A DNA stretch of 64,000 bases from Actinomycetaceae bacterium (GTDB taxonomy: Bacteria; Actinomycetota; Actinomycetes; Actinomycetales; Actinomycetaceae). The notes beneath the pieces are model-generated. The model was given only the letters and a program-made list of their open reading frames with translations, was not told the DNA's origin and did no database searches. Made by a program: the position numbers and the translations under genes. The stretch lies in contig JAUNVQ010000013.1 in assembly GCA_030540715.1 (NCBI GenBank), forward strand, positions 1-64,000, given 5' to 3'. Below are positions 1 through 9,783 of this stretch, in pieces (the stretch's first letter is position 1; the number at the start of each line of letters is the position of its first letter).

Positions 1-692
1 CTTCAGGGCTTTTCTTTGTAATGTTTGTATTTATGCATGCATACGGCAACCTGAAAATTTTAGACGGTCCGCAAGCATATGCAGGATACGCCCACCATTT
101 GCGAACCTTTGGCGAACCTATTTTGCCATATGAAGGCTTGCTGTGGATTATGCGTATCGGAATGCTTGTGTTGATTGTTGCCCATGTCGGGTCTGCCTTG
201 CATTTATGGGCTCGTGGTAAAAGAGGCCGTGGAACACAAAAGTATGACGTGAAAGCTCACGTCGTACAAAACTATGCAACGCGTACCATGCGTGTAGGCG
301 GCGTATTGTTGCTGGTGTTTATTGTTTTCCATATCTTCCATTTCACTACGAAGCACATCCAGATTGGTAACACGGAAGCATATGGTAATGCTCTGATTGA
401 GGTTGAACATGCCGGCGTCACAGAGTCTATCCCCGCCGCCCCGTGGAACATGATGGTAACAACCTTTTCCAACTGGTGGATGGTGCTGATTTACGGCGTT
501 GCCGTGGCAATCCTTGCCTTCCACATTTCACACGGTATTTGGTCCGCGTTGCAAACTTTCGGGTGGCTTCGCGCAAATACGCGGCATGTTGCAGTGATTA
601 TTTCGGGCATCCTTGGCGGACTGCTCTTCTTGATGTTTATAGTTCCGCCATTGTATTTGCTGATCACGCAGCCCGAGTTCGTCGGGATATAA
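1..692 (+). CDS. sdhC: Succinate dehydrogenase cytochrome b subunit (5' partial)
   Basis: Membrane anchor of complex II, carrying heme b and passing electrons from SdhB to menaquinone. The frame is open to the left edge (codons from base 3), so the N-terminus lies outside the window and the Met at 21 is internal. About five hydrophobic segments are visible. Histidines sit in helices as expected for the di-heme b558 type: FMHAYGNLK near the start, AHVGSALHLW, FHIFHF and FHISHG. It is followed after 13 bases by sdhA and then sdhB, the usual CAB order, which supports the call as strongly as the sequence. The fragment holds about 230 residues, close to the full family length, so little is missing. 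Confidence 0.93.
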   Translation, partial: SGLFFVMFVFMHAYGNLKILDGPQAYAGYAHHLRTFGEPILPYEGLLWIMRIGMLVLIVAHVGSALHLWARGKRGRGTQKYDVKAHVVQNYATRTMRVGGVLLLVFIVFHIFHFTTKHIQIGNTEAYGNALIEVEHAGVTESIPAAPWNMMVTTFSNWWMVLIYGVAVAILAFHISHGIWSALQTFGWLRANTRHVAVIISGILGGLLFLMFIVPPLYLLITQPEFVGI

Positions 693-705
693 AGGTGGGT
701 GAACA

Positions 706-2682
706 ATGTCTGAATTAATTCATGGTATTTATTACGAGGGCAACAAGATTGAGGACAAAAAAGCTCCTCTCCACGTACCGTTGCCTCAGGTGTGGACCCA
801 ACGTAAGTTCGATGCTGGGCTTGTTAACCCAGCCAACCGACGCAAGATGAAAATTATTGTTGTTGGTACGGGGCTTGCCGGTGGTGCAGCCTGTGCGTCC
901 CTTGGTGAAATGGGCTATCACGTTGATGCCTTCTTCTACCAAGATTCCGCTCGTCGTGCGCACTCCATTGCGGCGCAGGGCGGTATTAACGCGGCAAAGA
1001 ACTATCGCAATGATAACGACTCCGTTTACCGCCTGTTCTATGACACTGTTAAAGGTGGCGATTACCGCGGACGCGAATCCAATGTGTATCGTCTGTCCGA
1101 AGTCAGTGCCAACATTATTGACCAGTGTGTTGCACAGGGTGTCCCCTTTGCGCGTGAATACGGTGGCCTGCTCGATAACCGCTCTTTTGGTGGTGTGCAG
1201 GTCTCGCGTACATTCTATGCGCGTGGCCAGACAGGCCAGCAGCTGCTGATTGGTGCTTATCAGGCATTATCGCGTCAAGTTAATGCGGGAACTGTTATTC
1301 CCCACGACCGTCATGAAATGGTTGAATTGATTGTTTCTGATGGGCGCGCGCGTGGCATTATTGCGCGTGATATGGCAACTGGTGAACTCAAAGCCTTCAC
1401 TGCTTCTATTGTTATTTTGTGTACTGGCGGTTATGGTAACGTGTTCTTCCTTTCGACCAACGCTATGGGCTGTAACTGTACAGCAGCATGGCGTGCACAC
1501 CGCAAGGGCGCATATTTTGCGAACCCCTGCTATACCCAGATTCATCCCACCTGTATTCCCCAGCATGGAACACAGCAGTCGAAGCTTACATTGATGTCAG
1601 AATCACTGCGTAATGATGGTCGCATTTGGGTGCCAAAGAAAGCGGAAGACTGCAAGAAAGATCCGCGTGATATTCCCGAAGAAGATCGCGACTACTATTT
1701 GGAGCGTATCTATCCATCATTTGGTAACCTGGTTCCACGTGATATTGCATCACGCCAGGCAAAGAATATGTGCGATGAGGGTCGTGGCGTTGGCCCCGAG
1801 ATTGACGGCGTTGCACGTGGTGTTTACCTTGACTTTGCTGAAGCGATTGAACGCATGGGTAAAGATGCGGTATCAGCCAAATACGGCAACCTGTTTGATA
1901 TGTATCAGCGGATCACCGACGATAATCCTTACGAAACACCAATGCGTATCTACCCAGCTGTTCACTACACGATGGGTGGCGTATGGGTTGACTATGACCT
2001 GGAAACAACGATTCCTGGGCTGTTCTGTGGTGGCGAAGCAAACTTTAGTGACCACGGTGCAAACCGTTTGGGCGCTTCAGCACTGATGCAGGGCTTGTCA
2101 GATGGATACTGGGTATTACCCAACACAGTCAATGATTATCTGGCAAAAACACTTGACTGGAAAGATCTGCCGTTGGATCATCCGGATGTCACCTCGGCGC
2201 TGAAAGATGCACAAGCACGCATTGACAAGCTGATGTCTATTAACGGTACTCGTTCGGTGGATTCATTCCACAAAGAACTTGGGCACATCATGTGGGAATA
2301 CTGCGGAATGGAACGTAATGAAAAGGGCTTGAAACTTGCGATTAACAAGATTCGTGAGCTTCGTAAAGAGTTCTGGCAAAACGTTCGTATCCCTGGTAAA
2401 GCTATCGGCGAGATGAACCAGACACTTGAGCGAGCTGGACGTGTAGCTGACTTCCTTGAACTTGGTGAACTGATGTGTATTGATGCACTTCATCGCGAAG
2501 AATCATGTGGTGGTCACTTCCGCAGCGAGCATCAAACTCCTGAAGGTGAAGCAATGCGTGATGACGAGAACTTTATGTATGTTGCCGCCTGGGAATGGGG
2601 AGGCGAAAATCAACCTCCAATTCTTCATAAAGAGGATTTGATTTACGAAAACATTGAAGTCAAGACGAGGAGCTACAAGTGA
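706..2682 (+). CDS. sdhA: Succinate dehydrogenase flavoprotein subunit
   Basis: Catalytic subunit that oxidises succinate to fumarate with covalently bound FAD, at the inner face of the membrane in complex II. The Rossmann motif GTGLAGG lies at residues 54-60, and the flavinylation region [11 protein letters not shown] follows with its His near residue 86. The 658-residue length and the approximately 45-residue N-terminal lead before the FAD motif fit the Bacillus/actinobacterial SdhA type rather than the E. coli type. ATG at 706 is preceded by an AAAGGTGGG ribosome site. The stop overlaps the sdhB GTG start by four bases, implying coupled translation. Confidence 0.97.
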   Translation: MSELIHGIYYEGNKIEDKKAPLHVPLPQVWTQRKFDAGLVNPANRRKMKIIVVGTGLAGGAACASLGEMGYHVDAFFYQDSARRAHSIAAQGGINAAKNYRNDNDSVYRLFYDTVKGGDYRGRESNVYRLSEVSANIIDQCVAQGVPFAREYGGLLDNRSFGGVQVSRTFYARGQTGQQLLIGAYQALSRQVNAGTVIPHDRHEMVELIVSDGRARGIIARDMATGELKAFTASIVILCTGGYGNVFFLSTNAMGCNCTAAWRAHRKGAYFANPCYTQIHPTCIPQHGTQQSKLTLMSESLRNDGRIWVPKKAEDCKKDPRDIPEEDRDYYLERIYPSFGNLVPRDIASRQAKNMCDEGRGVGPEIDGVARGVYLDFAEAIERMGKDAVSAKYGNLFDMYQRITDDNPYETPMRIYPAVHYTMGGVWVDYDLETTIPGLFCGGEANFSDHGANRLGASALMQGLSDGYWVLPNTVNDYLAKTLDWKDLPLDHPDVTSALKDAQARIDKLMSINGTRSVDSFHKELGHIMWEYCGMERNEKGLKLAINKIRELRKEFWQNVRIPGKAIGEMNQTLERAGRVADFLELGELMCIDALHREESCGGHFRSEHQTPEGEAMRDDENFMYVAAWEWGGENQPPILHKEDLIYENIEVKTRSYK

Positions 2683-3440
2683 ACATCAAACTTAGAGTGT
2701 GGCGGCAGTCCTCTCCTCAAGATGAGGGAAAGATTGTCGAGTACGAAGTTCGCGGCGTGAGCGAGGACTCCTCATTCTTGGAAATGTTGGATATCCTCAA
2801 TGAAGAACTCTTTGCCCGCGGTGAAGAACCTATCGCTTTCGATTCTGACTGTCGTGAAGGTATTTGCGGAATGTGTGGCTTGGTCATTAATGGTGTGCCT
2901 CACGGCAACCACGAACCAGGAACAGATAATAACGCAACAACCTGTCAGTTGCATATGCGGTCTTTCAAAGACGGTGACACCATCACAATTGAACCATGGC
3001 GTTCAAGAGCATTCCCAATCATTAAAGACCTGGTTGTCAATCGTGCAGCCTTGGATAGGATCATCCAGGCTGGTGGCTATATTTCGGTCAACACCGGCGG
3101 AGCCCCCGATGCACACGCAACACCAGTTCCAAAGGATCATGCTGATCGGGCCTTCGATGCTGCAACCTGTATTGGCTGTGGTGCATGCGTGGCAGCATGT
3201 CCAAATGGTTCAGCAATGCTGTTCACCTCTGCAAAGGTGACACATCTGGGTCTGCTTCCACAAGGGCAACCTGAAAACATCAAACGGGTTTCAGCTATGA
3301 TGGTTCAAATGGATGCTGAAGGTTTTGGTGGATGTACTAACTTCGGTGAATGTACGGCCGTATGCCCCAAGGGTATTCCGCTTGACGTAATCTCAACATT
3401 GAACCGTCAACTTGGAAAGGCTGTATTAAAGGGAGCATAG
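2679..3440 (+). CDS. sdhB: Succinate dehydrogenase iron-sulfur subunit
   Basis: Electron-transfer subunit of complex II. Cysteines for the [2Fe-2S] centre are in [10 protein letters not shown] (C58, C63, C66) with C89 further on. The second domain has [14 protein letters not shown] (C164, C167, C170, C174) and [14 protein letters not shown] (C219, C225, C229), together supplying the [4Fe-4S] and [3Fe-4S] ligands. It starts with GTG in a GTGA overlap with the sdhA stop and has 253 residues, normal for the family. It is last in the sdhCAB operon; a strong hairpin follows about 40 bases after the stop. Confidence 0.97.
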   Translation: MNIKLRVWRQSSPQDEGKIVEYEVRGVSEDSSFLEMLDILNEELFARGEEPIAFDSDCREGICGMCGLVINGVPHGNHEPGTDNNATTCQLHMRSFKDGDTITIEPWRSRAFPIIKDLVVNRAALDRIIQAGGYISVNTGGAPDAHATPVPKDHADRAFDAATCIGCGACVAACPNGSAMLFTSAKVTHLGLLPQGQPENIKRVSAMMVQMDAEGFGGCTNFGECTAVCPKGIPLDVISTLNRQLGKAVLKGA

Positions 3441-3480
3441 TTCCTAGACATTGTCTTTAGTCACTCACTTAACAAAGCAG

Positions 3481-3528
3481 CGGCGGAGGGCAGAAGCCTT
3501 ACAGAAGGTGATCGCCCTCCGTCGTTTT
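3481..3528 (+). terminator. Terminator after sdhCAB
   Basis: An 11-bp stem (3481-3491 with 3514-3524, one G-U pair) with a 22-base loop is followed by TTTTGTT. It ends sdhCAB and may also work for the convergent ATPase gene, whose stop codon is only 2 bases beyond. Confidence 0.85.
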
Positions 3529-3529
3529 G

Positions 3530-4819
3530 TTATATAAAAATCCCTAAACAAGCCAATGGAATAACGGCAATGCCATCACTTCGACGATAGGCATAATGCC
3601 CCGGGTAAACCACCACACAATCATTTACTATCGTCTTTGACAACTGTCTGCGCAGCCACAGAAGATCGCGTACATGCTCATAGACGATAACCGGTTGAAA
3701 TACTACCTCGACCAGAAGAACACTTCCGTCGCGTAAATCTACTACAAAATCAACATGGTGATGGCAATCGCGTGAGCGAAAATGATACACACGTGCACCG
3801 ATCATATCGGCAAAAACTCGAAAACTCAGTGCAGCAAAGGACTCAAATAGTGCAGAATTAATATCGTTTTCATTAGGTGAATGACTGTCAGATAGGCTGT
3901 CGCTGTGAAACGTGTGAGGTGCGATGCCAAGAAGGTAGGCAGCGATACCAGGATCAGAAAAATAATGTTTTACCAGAGCGGATGTATGAAGTTGGGATTC
4001 ATGGAGTGGGCACCAGGCGGGCATTGGTTCAAGGAGCCATGTATGGATAAAAGTCTTGAAGTACCTTCGAACACTGCTCATACTCATACGATAGGGTGTT
4101 GAAGAAAAAGCCTGCTTGGTAACAGCTGTAATTGGTTTTGGCGTTGAAGAAGCTGCAGCGTAGACATTGAGCCATTGCCACAGAAAACTTATCGTTTCCT
4201 TACGGCAATGACGCGTTGGCGACACTGCAGAATTGATAAGTGAGCGGAGATAGTTTGATAGCTGAGCATTACGCTCAGATGATGAAAGACCTTGTAATGA
4301 GGGAAACCCCGTTGAACACAGAGCATAGAAATAGTCCTTGAAGGTCCAAGAAGAATAGGCTTTTACATCACGGTAGTGGCCACGCATCAAAGCTCGTATA
4401 TCAATGGAAGGTTCAGATATATCGCGTTCTGGAATGCTTAAAGGACGTATATGAAGAGATGGCAGATGAATAGTTGAAAAATCTGAGATGCTAAGATTGC
4501 TTGGCAAATGTGATGTAGTGATAAAAAGCTTACGTGGGTGGCGTTGATATCGAAGATGATAGCGAAGCACGTACCATTCATTTTGCAGTACTTGCCACTC
4601 GATAATGGCAAAGGAAACATTTTGGCGCACCGAGTGCTCCGGAGTTGGAAAAAGCATCTGAAAGTGTTGCAAACTATCGCCTCGATAAAGCCGCGTCACG
4701 TAGGGAAGCAGTGTTGTGGTTTTACCTATCTGTTTCAAACCATATAGGTGGAATCCGCGGTAAAAGGGTACAAGGGCATCAAGGCGTTGCTCAATATAAC
4801 GGTGAAAAATATGAGGCAT
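3530..4819 (-). CDS. AAA_14/DUF4143-type ATPase with degenerate Walker B
   Basis: Member of the widespread but poorly understood AAA_14 plus DUF4143 family (P-loop ATPase, winged-helix region, C-terminal nuclease-like fold); no function can be assigned. Walker A GLKQIGKTTT is at about residues 27-36. The DUF4143 signature is recognisable as FSDPGIAAYLLGI, and the C-terminal part contains RVYHFRSRDCHHHVDFVV and LLVEV, matching the family's PD-(D/E)XK-like end. The Walker B position reads FAIIEWQ where relatives have an IDE(I/V)Q core, so the metal-binding Asp is replaced by Ile. An upstream start at 4906 would add 29 atypical residues and run over the palindrome at 4884-4903; ATG at 4819 (or 4825) gives the family-like start MPHIFHRYIEQRLD. 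It lies alone beside two gene remnants. Confidence 0.75.
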   Translation of the reverse strand: MPHIFHRYIEQRLDALVPFYRGFHLYGLKQIGKTTTLLPYVTRLYRGDSLQHFQMLFPTPEHSVRQNVSFAIIEWQVLQNEWYVLRYHLRYQRHPRKLFITTSHLPSNLSISDFSTIHLPSLHIRPLSIPERDISEPSIDIRALMRGHYRDVKAYSSWTFKDYFYALCSTGFPSLQGLSSSERNAQLSNYLRSLINSAVSPTRHCRKETISFLWQWLNVYAAASSTPKPITAVTKQAFSSTPYRMSMSSVRRYFKTFIHTWLLEPMPAWCPLHESQLHTSALVKHYFSDPGIAAYLLGIAPHTFHSDSLSDSHSPNENDINSALFESFAALSFRVFADMIGARVYHFRSRDCHHHVDFVVDLRDGSVLLVEVVFQPVIVYEHVRDLLWLRRQLSKTIVNDCVVVYPGHYAYRRSDGIAVIPLACLGIFI

Positions 4820-4883
4820 TACCATAAGTATAGCGAGGCTAAAAGATCTTTTTGTAGCAAAGAAGTGCCGTAAATAACCACAG

Positions 4884-4903
4884 GCTATACACTTGTATAG
4901 CCA
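4884..4903. promoter_or_regulatory. Perfect inverted repeat upstream of the AAA ATPase
   Basis: GGCTATAC and GTATAGCC separated by four bases form a perfect 8-bp dyad 65 bases upstream of the chosen ATPase start. It could be an operator for that gene. No regulator gene is adjacent, so the role is inference. Confidence 0.4.
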
Positions 4904-4981
4904 CATCCTCTATTAAGTGATAGCTTTTAGCAAAACACAGCTCCTGTTATTATCTGAAGGATAGTATGACGTCATCACCAC

Positions 4982-5235
4982 TTGTCTCACAAGAATCCTG
5001 CACACTGTATAGACGTCAACCGAATAAAGCCAAACGGGGAAAACGATTTTCGCGTAGGTTACCTTTATCCACTTAAACCACGTATCATCACGGTAATTGA
5101 CGTTGTGGGTCTTTCACCCACGATGCGACGGATTCGCTTCAGCACTGACGATACCTTCGAAGGCTTTTACTATTATTTCGCCGATGAACACGTCAAACTT
5201 TTCTTTGATAAGAAGGAGGACGCAGCTGTACGAAT
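4982..5235 (+). pseudogene. Remnant of siderophore-interacting FAD protein (SIP family), N-terminal part
   Basis: The frame from TTG 4982 encodes TVIDVVGLSPTMRRIRF followed by FADEHVKLFF, the conserved beginning of siderophore-interacting, FAD-binding reductases that release iron from ferric siderophores. Homology stops shortly after LFF. The frame then runs into sequence that reads as helicase on the opposite strand, and ends at 5329. An intact protein is about 250-300 residues; here at most 85 are native, with no NAD-binding half, so it cannot be functional. The boundary near 5210-5236 is a deletion or rearrangement junction shared with the helicase remnant. Confidence 0.75.
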
Positions 5236-5652
5236 ATCCAAGATGATGGTGGCAATACCGGCTTTGCGAACGCGAGCCAACAGCTGTGCACCAGAATCCT
5301 TTTGTGACCACGCGGTGAAAAGTCCCTGATAGGTTGTGGAAATCAGCAGAGTTTGAGCACTTAGATCATCAAAATCAGTTGTACATGCCTAAAGGGGACT
5401 TTCGCCACAATCGGTGCGAAAATATTGCTCAAAGCGATCAATCCGCTGGGTGCGGATTGCGCGTGTTGGGCTAAAAACGATTGCTGGGGATTGAAAACGG
5501 GTAGCAAGTTCAAGCTCCAAAATAGTCTTTCCTGAACCAGGTGGAGCTACAATATGGCAGCGTCCATCATCAAGGTAGGTGTGAACAGAATCCAAGACGC
5601 GTGCTTGATAGGTGCGAAAAGTACCCTGGAAATGGAATTGTGACGTGTCCAT
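5236..5652 (-). pseudogene. Remnant of DEAD/DEAH-box helicase, N-terminal part with in-frame stop
   Basis: From ATG 5652 the protein reads GTFRTYQARVLDSV, then HIVAPPGSGKTILELELA (motif I) and VFSPTRAIRTQ (motif Ia), typical of superfamily 2 helicases. A TAG at 5389-5391 interrupts it, but the same frame continues with helicase-like LSAQTLLISTTYQGLFTAWS and GIATIILD, i.e. up to the Asp that would begin the DEAH box. There homology ends at about 5236 and the reading enters the antisense of the SIP remnant. The gene therefore has both a nonsense mutation and loss of its whole C-terminal part. Confidence 0.75.
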
Positions 5653-5733
5653 TCACTTAATTGAAGCGATTTCTATTTGCCGCGAGATAGACCACATGGC
5701 GCATGCTCACAATGCTTGTCAAGACCATTAGCG

Positions 5734-5739
5734 TTAGAA
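5734..5739 (+). promoter_or_regulatory. Candidate -10 box for leaderless lipB mRNA
   Basis: TAGAAT ends eight bases before the GTG chosen for lipB, the spacing expected if transcription begins at the start codon. No good -35 hexamer is present at the normal distance. Confidence 0.35.
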
Positions 5740-5747
5740 TTAAGGCC

Positions 5748-6461
5748 GTGCGAATCATAGACATGACATCCACCGGACTGATTCCCTATAGCGTAGGCGA
5801 CCGTCTGCAACGTGACATTCACCGACGCGTTGTTGACGGTGAAGAAGATACACTCATTTTCCTGCATCACGAACCTACGTTTACCGCAGGGCGCGCGACG
5901 AAACCCGAAGATATCCCCGATTCCACGCTTCCGGTTGTCAGCGTCGATCGCGGTGGCTCCGTTACCTGGCACGGGCCGGGACAACTGGTCGTCTATCCCA
6001 TCATTCGCCTTCGTGAGCCAATCGATGTTCTTCAATACATTATGGCTTTACAGCGCTCTGTTATCGATATGCTAAAAGAAGCCTACAACCTTGATACTTG
6101 TTTAGTCCGTGGCCGTTCAGGCGTATGGATGTGCCAAGAGGGCGAAATGGATCGAAAACTGTGTGCACTGGGAGTTAAACAGGCACAGGCAGTAACAATG
6201 CACGGCATTGCACTTAATGTAAACCCTGATGTCAGTAATTTTCACCGGATTATTCCTTGCGGTTTATTCGATGCAGGAGTGACAACATTACAGCAGCTAG
6301 CATGTGTTGGTCCTGATACCAGCGTGAGTCAACTTGTTGAGCCATTGGCTGATAAAATGACGTATTATCTGCAACGGTGTCAAGCCTGCGTGCAGCAACC
6401 TGCTCCGTGGCCACCACACACACCGATGATGTACGCTCCGCCCTCTGAAAAAGAAAACTAG
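5748..6461 (+). CDS. lipB: Octanoyltransferase (lipoate biosynthesis)
   Basis: Transfers octanoyl from acyl-carrier protein to lipoyl domains such as that of the pyruvate and 2-oxoglutarate dehydrogenase E2 proteins; the product is then sulfurated by LipA, encoded next. Family motifs are [17 protein letters not shown], the Lys-containing KLCALGVK, and the acyl-accepting Cys in [12 protein letters not shown]. The frame is open from 5703, but the family consensus starts near VRIID, so GTG 5748 (237 residues) is preferred; a TAGAAT box just upstream suits a leaderless message. The lipA start follows six bases after the stop. Confidence 0.93.
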   Translation: MRIIDMTSTGLIPYSVGDRLQRDIHRRVVDGEEDTLIFLHHEPTFTAGRATKPEDIPDSTLPVVSVDRGGSVTWHGPGQLVVYPIIRLREPIDVLQYIMALQRSVIDMLKEAYNLDTCLVRGRSGVWMCQEGEMDRKLCALGVKQAQAVTMHGIALNVNPDVSNFHRIIPCGLFDAGVTTLQQLACVGPDTSVSQLVEPLADKMTYYLQRCQACVQQPAPWPPHTPMMYAPPSEKEN

Positions 6462-6466
6462 AACCT

Positions 6467-7579
6467 ATGACAACTGTTCCGCAGGTTGGTGAACGCAAAC
6501 TGCTTCGTATCGAAGTACGCAATCGCCAAACGCCTATTGAAAAGAAACCACAATGGATTAAAACCACTGCTGTCAGCGGTCAACAGTATATGGATATGCG
6601 TCATATGGTGCGCAAAGTTGGGCTGCATACCGTGTGCGCAGAAGCCAACTGTCCAAATATTTATGAATGTTGGCAAGATCGTGAGGCAACATTTTTAATC
6701 GGTGGGGCTTTTTGTACCAGGCGGTGCGATTTTTGCGATATTGCCCATGGTAAGCCAGTAAATTATGACAAAGATGAACCGCGCAGGGTTGCGGCATCAG
6801 TGGCGGAACTGGGGCTTAACTATGCAACGATTACTGGTGTTGCCCGTGATGATTTACCTGATGGCGCAGCATGGATATATGCACAAACCTGTCAAAGGAT
6901 TCACGAATCGTGTCCCCAAACAGGTGTTGAACTATTGGTTGATGATTTTAAGAACGACAACCACGCCTTAGAACAGGTATTTGAAGCGCACCCAGAGGTT
7001 TTTGGGCATAACCTGGAAACCGTGCCAAGGCTTTTTCGCACAATTCGCCCAGCATTTAGATACGAGCGCACTTTGGATGTAATTCGCAAGGCACACAAGG
7101 CGGGCTTGATTACGAAGTCAAACTTTATCTTGGGATTTGGTGAAACCAATGACGAGGTTATTGAATCAATGCGCGATCTGCGCGACGCTGGCTGTGACCT
7201 TCTGACAATCACGCAATATCTTCGCCCCTCAGATAAACATCATCCGATTAAACGCTGGGTGAAACCACAAGAGTTTGTTGAGCTTTCGGATGCTGCAAAA
7301 GATCTGGGATTTCTAGGTGTGATGGCGGGGCCACTGGTGCGTTCAAGTTATCGTGCAGGGCGATTGTGGGCGCAGGCAATGAAAGCGAAGGGGCGTGAAC
7401 TTCCTGAGCGATTGGCGCATTTAGGGCAGAAAGGGTTAGCACGTCAAGAAGCCTCCCATCTTTTGCAACGCTACCCGCACTTGGCTGATGCGAAGGCTCC
7501 TGAACTTCCAGAGGGCGGTAACATACCCCCGCAATTCGTGGCACGTGGGTCTGGATGCTGTGGTGGTGGAAAGGCTTGA
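6467..7579 (+). CDS. lipA: Lipoyl synthase
   Basis: Radical-SAM enzyme that inserts two sulfurs into octanoyl groups to complete lipoate. The auxiliary-cluster cysteines are in [13 protein letters not shown], the SAM-cluster motif is [10 protein letters not shown] (CX3CX2C), and the C-terminal family motif appears as VRSSYRAG. It has 370 residues with a short tail, [10 protein letters not shown], beyond the conserved domain; that Cys/Gly-rich end is a mild oddity. It forms a two-gene unit with lipB. Kgd (31.7-35.5 kb) is one enzyme system linked to lipoyl-dependent complexes. Confidence 0.97.
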   Translation: MTTVPQVGERKLLRIEVRNRQTPIEKKPQWIKTTAVSGQQYMDMRHMVRKVGLHTVCAEANCPNIYECWQDREATFLIGGAFCTRRCDFCDIAHGKPVNYDKDEPRRVAASVAELGLNYATITGVARDDLPDGAAWIYAQTCQRIHESCPQTGVELLVDDFKNDNHALEQVFEAHPEVFGHNLETVPRLFRTIRPAFRYERTLDVIRKAHKAGLITKSNFILGFGETNDEVIESMRDLRDAGCDLLTITQYLRPSDKHHPIKRWVKPQEFVELSDAAKDLGFLGVMAGPLVRSSYRAGRLWAQAMKAKGRELPERLAHLGQKGLARQEASHLLQRYPHLADAKAPELPEGGNIPPQFVARGSGCCGGGKA

Positions 7580-7896
7580 CAGACCACGGCTACAAGACTC
7601 GCGGCTGCCTTCACCAGTGATGGCTGCACGGACAGTCATCGACGAGGTTGTTAAATGTGTTGTGAACTATTGTACGTGATACAGCAGCGCCAGGTGTGTT
7701 GGTAGCGGAAAACCCGCAGAAAAGTCTGTAAAGAAGGGGCACGATCTTGTTGAAGAGTAGTCAAAAACTCGAAAAAAGTAATGGAAGGGTGAAGAAAACC
7801 GAAGTTTTCTTCACCCTTCCATGTCGTTTCATTGCCTAAGACGCGGTGAAACGATGATGAAATTATCGACTCACCGTGTGAGCACGTTTACATGTA
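7580..7896. other. Gene-free stretch between convergent genes
   Basis: No credible gene was seen on either strand. The only clear structure is the long hairpin at 7781-7822. The remaining 200 bases after lipA show no repeat or promoter that I can support. Confidence 0.6.
7771..7822 (-). terminator. Perfect 19-bp hairpin terminator
   Basis: Bases 7781-7799 pair without mismatch with 7804-7822 around a CGAA loop. Read on the minus strand, the stem is followed by TACTTTTTTC, so it most likely terminates the VWA-protein gene. Lying between convergent genes, it may also stop lipA transcripts. Confidence 0.85.
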
Positions 7897-9783
7897 TCAC
7901 AAAGAAATCTTTGATGTGCGGCGTCGAATTATTACTGCACCACCCGCCAACATCAACGAAGTAAGGATCAGCATTGCAGAGGAATCGCTGCCCGTGACGG
8001 CGAGTTCAGCACCTGGCTTTGTTGCTTTCTTCGTTTTCTTTGTTTTCTTAGTTGTCTTTGCAGCCTTTTTGTCGGTTTCTTTCTTCTTTTCTGCTTTTGC
8101 TTCCTCTTTTACAGGGGGATCTGGCATGGTAATGAGCGTTGTCATAAACTCTCCAATCACGCCGTCAGAGCTGACGGGTGCAAGAGCAATTTCCAGTGTC
8201 TTACCCAGTGGGAGTTCTGCAATCAAGCTGCCAAGCTCCGAACCCGGGGCCACGCCAATGGGTTTGCCATCAACTCGTAGCATCCAAAACGCGGGATGCG
8301 TATCAGCTTTCCATTCGATCTTTGCAGTGCCTGTTGAATCCGTGTCAGTGCTGGCAACACTGGCTACAAGAGAGGTAACAGTAGCCAAGCCAATAGGATC
8401 CGCAGCTTCGTCGCTGACATGAACAACCGCTTTGGTGGTTGATGTGGTGCCGTTGCTGCCAGTTATACGTAATACCACTGAATGGTCACCCTTATCACCA
8501 AAGACATGGGAAAGGGAAGGGATGTCGGTTGTCACGTCATAAACACCGTCACCGTCTAGATCCCATTCATATTTTGCTTCTTTCCCATTAATGAAAGAAT
8601 AGGAAGCATCCAATGTGACAGACCCACCTGGCTTGACGTAGTAGTCTTTCAATGGAAGGAAGGCGATGGGACGCTTTGCCAGCTCAGCGAACACATCAGA
8701 GAGTGCATCGGCTGCACCTGTTTTACTGGTGACAACTTTACCTGAGGTTTTTGTGGCAAGATCTGAATACTCATCGGCAATATAGTCGTCAACTACCGGA
8801 TAGAAGCTAATAGGCATTCCATGAATTTTCCGTGAAGTAAGATCATCAACAGTCAAACCATTATCGGGATCGTGGAAACCAGCATCGGTTAATACAACAG
8901 CTGCTTTACCGGCATCCTTTGACCATGAAAGATCGTTGATTGCGTGGTCAAGCGCTGTGAGCATTGCTTCGTCAGTGTCTCCACCACCATTAACATCGCG
9001 CAAAGATTCAAGTGCACGATGGAATGCTGTACGGTCGCGGGTAAAGTCAAGAATTGTTTTGGCAACATATTCTTCGTAGGGGCCGTGGTCGCGGTAGGCA
9101 ACAACTGCGTAGCGGCCATTGAGGTCATGAATCTTTGAACCGTTTTCTTTGGCGATGCGAATAGCATCATCAATGTCTTCAAACATTGAGCCTGTGGTGT
9201 CAATAACGAACGCTACATCTAAGCCAGCAATACCCGAAGCAAATTTAAGCACGTATTTACGCAGGTCACCACTGGGTGGATCCTTCTTGATTTTATCGAC
9301 ATCAGCAGCGTCAACCTTCGGTGTTGTGACATCTTTATCTGCAGGAACAGTGGCAGCGTCCTTATCGGAAGGCTTCTTAGCAGCATCTGCGCCCTCTGGT
9401 GTCTTTGTGGCTTCGTCGCTCGATGGTTCAGTGCTGGCATCTTTACCAGCTTTCGCGTCTTTTTCTGCTGGCGGTGTACCTGGTGCATCAGCAGCAGCTG
9501 CGTCGGCACTGTCTTTGTCGGAAACCGGGCTGGTAGTATCGGCAGCTTTTTCTGCGGGTGGTTCTGCTGCCGTAGGTGCAGCTGCAGGCTTCGAGAGTGT
9601 TTTCTCCACTGTGTCAGCAGGCGGTTTTATGCTTTTATCAGTTGTTGCAGGTTCGGCTACTGTTTTTTCAGTGGGTGCTGTATCTGGTGCATCAGTTGCA
9701 AAAGCTGCCCCAGCTCCAGAAAACAGTAACCCGAATGAAACAGTAGTGGCTACCGCAATACGCGTAAGCCTTCTATTTTTCAT
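7897..9783 (-). CDS. Cell-wall-anchored VWA/PKD protein with LAVTG sorting signal
   Basis: Predicted surface protein of 628 residues. It has a signal peptide (basic MKNRRLTR, hydrophobic core, cleavage near AFA-TDA at about residue 30) and a low-complexity Ala/Pro/Asp/Lys-rich region to about 170, probably a wall-spanning stalk. A von Willebrand factor A domain opens with LDVAFVIDTTGSM (MIDAS at 195-200), and a PKD-like domain around 385-460 holds YEWDLDGDGVYDV. The end is a Lys/Thr-rich stretch, LAVTG at about 594, a hydrophobic segment and the RRRTSKISL tail. LAXTG is the signal favoured by actinobacterial class E sortases. VWA proteins of this kind often act in adhesion or pili, but no pilin genes are adjacent. 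AGGAAAGG precedes the ATG. Confidence 0.88.
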   Translation of the reverse strand: MKNRRLTRIAVATTVSFGLLFSGAGAAFATDAPDTAPTEKTVAEPATTDKSIKPPADTVEKTLSKPAAAPTAAEPPAEKAADTTSPVSDKDSADAAAADAPGTPPAEKDAKAGKDASTEPSSDEATKTPEGADAAKKPSDKDAATVPADKDVTTPKVDAADVDKIKKDPPSGDLRKYVLKFASGIAGLDVAFVIDTTGSMFEDIDDAIRIAKENGSKIHDLNGRYAVVAYRDHGPYEEYVAKTILDFTRDRTAFHRALESLRDVNGGGDTDEAMLTALDHAINDLSWSKDAGKAAVVLTDAGFHDPDNGLTVDDLTSRKIHGMPISFYPVVDDYIADEYSDLATKTSGKVVTSKTGAADALSDVFAELAKRPIAFLPLKDYYVKPGGSVTLDASYSFINGKEAKYEWDLDGDGVYDVTTDIPSLSHVFGDKGDHSVVLRITGSNGTTSTTKAVVHVSDEAADPIGLATVTSLVASVASTDTDSTGTAKIEWKADTHPAFWMLRVDGKPIGVAPGSELGSLIAELPLGKTLEIALAPVSSDGVIGEFMTTLITMPDPPVKEEAKAEKKKETDKKAAKTTKKTKKTKKATKPGAELAVTGSDSSAMLILTSLMLAGGAVIIRRRTSKISL

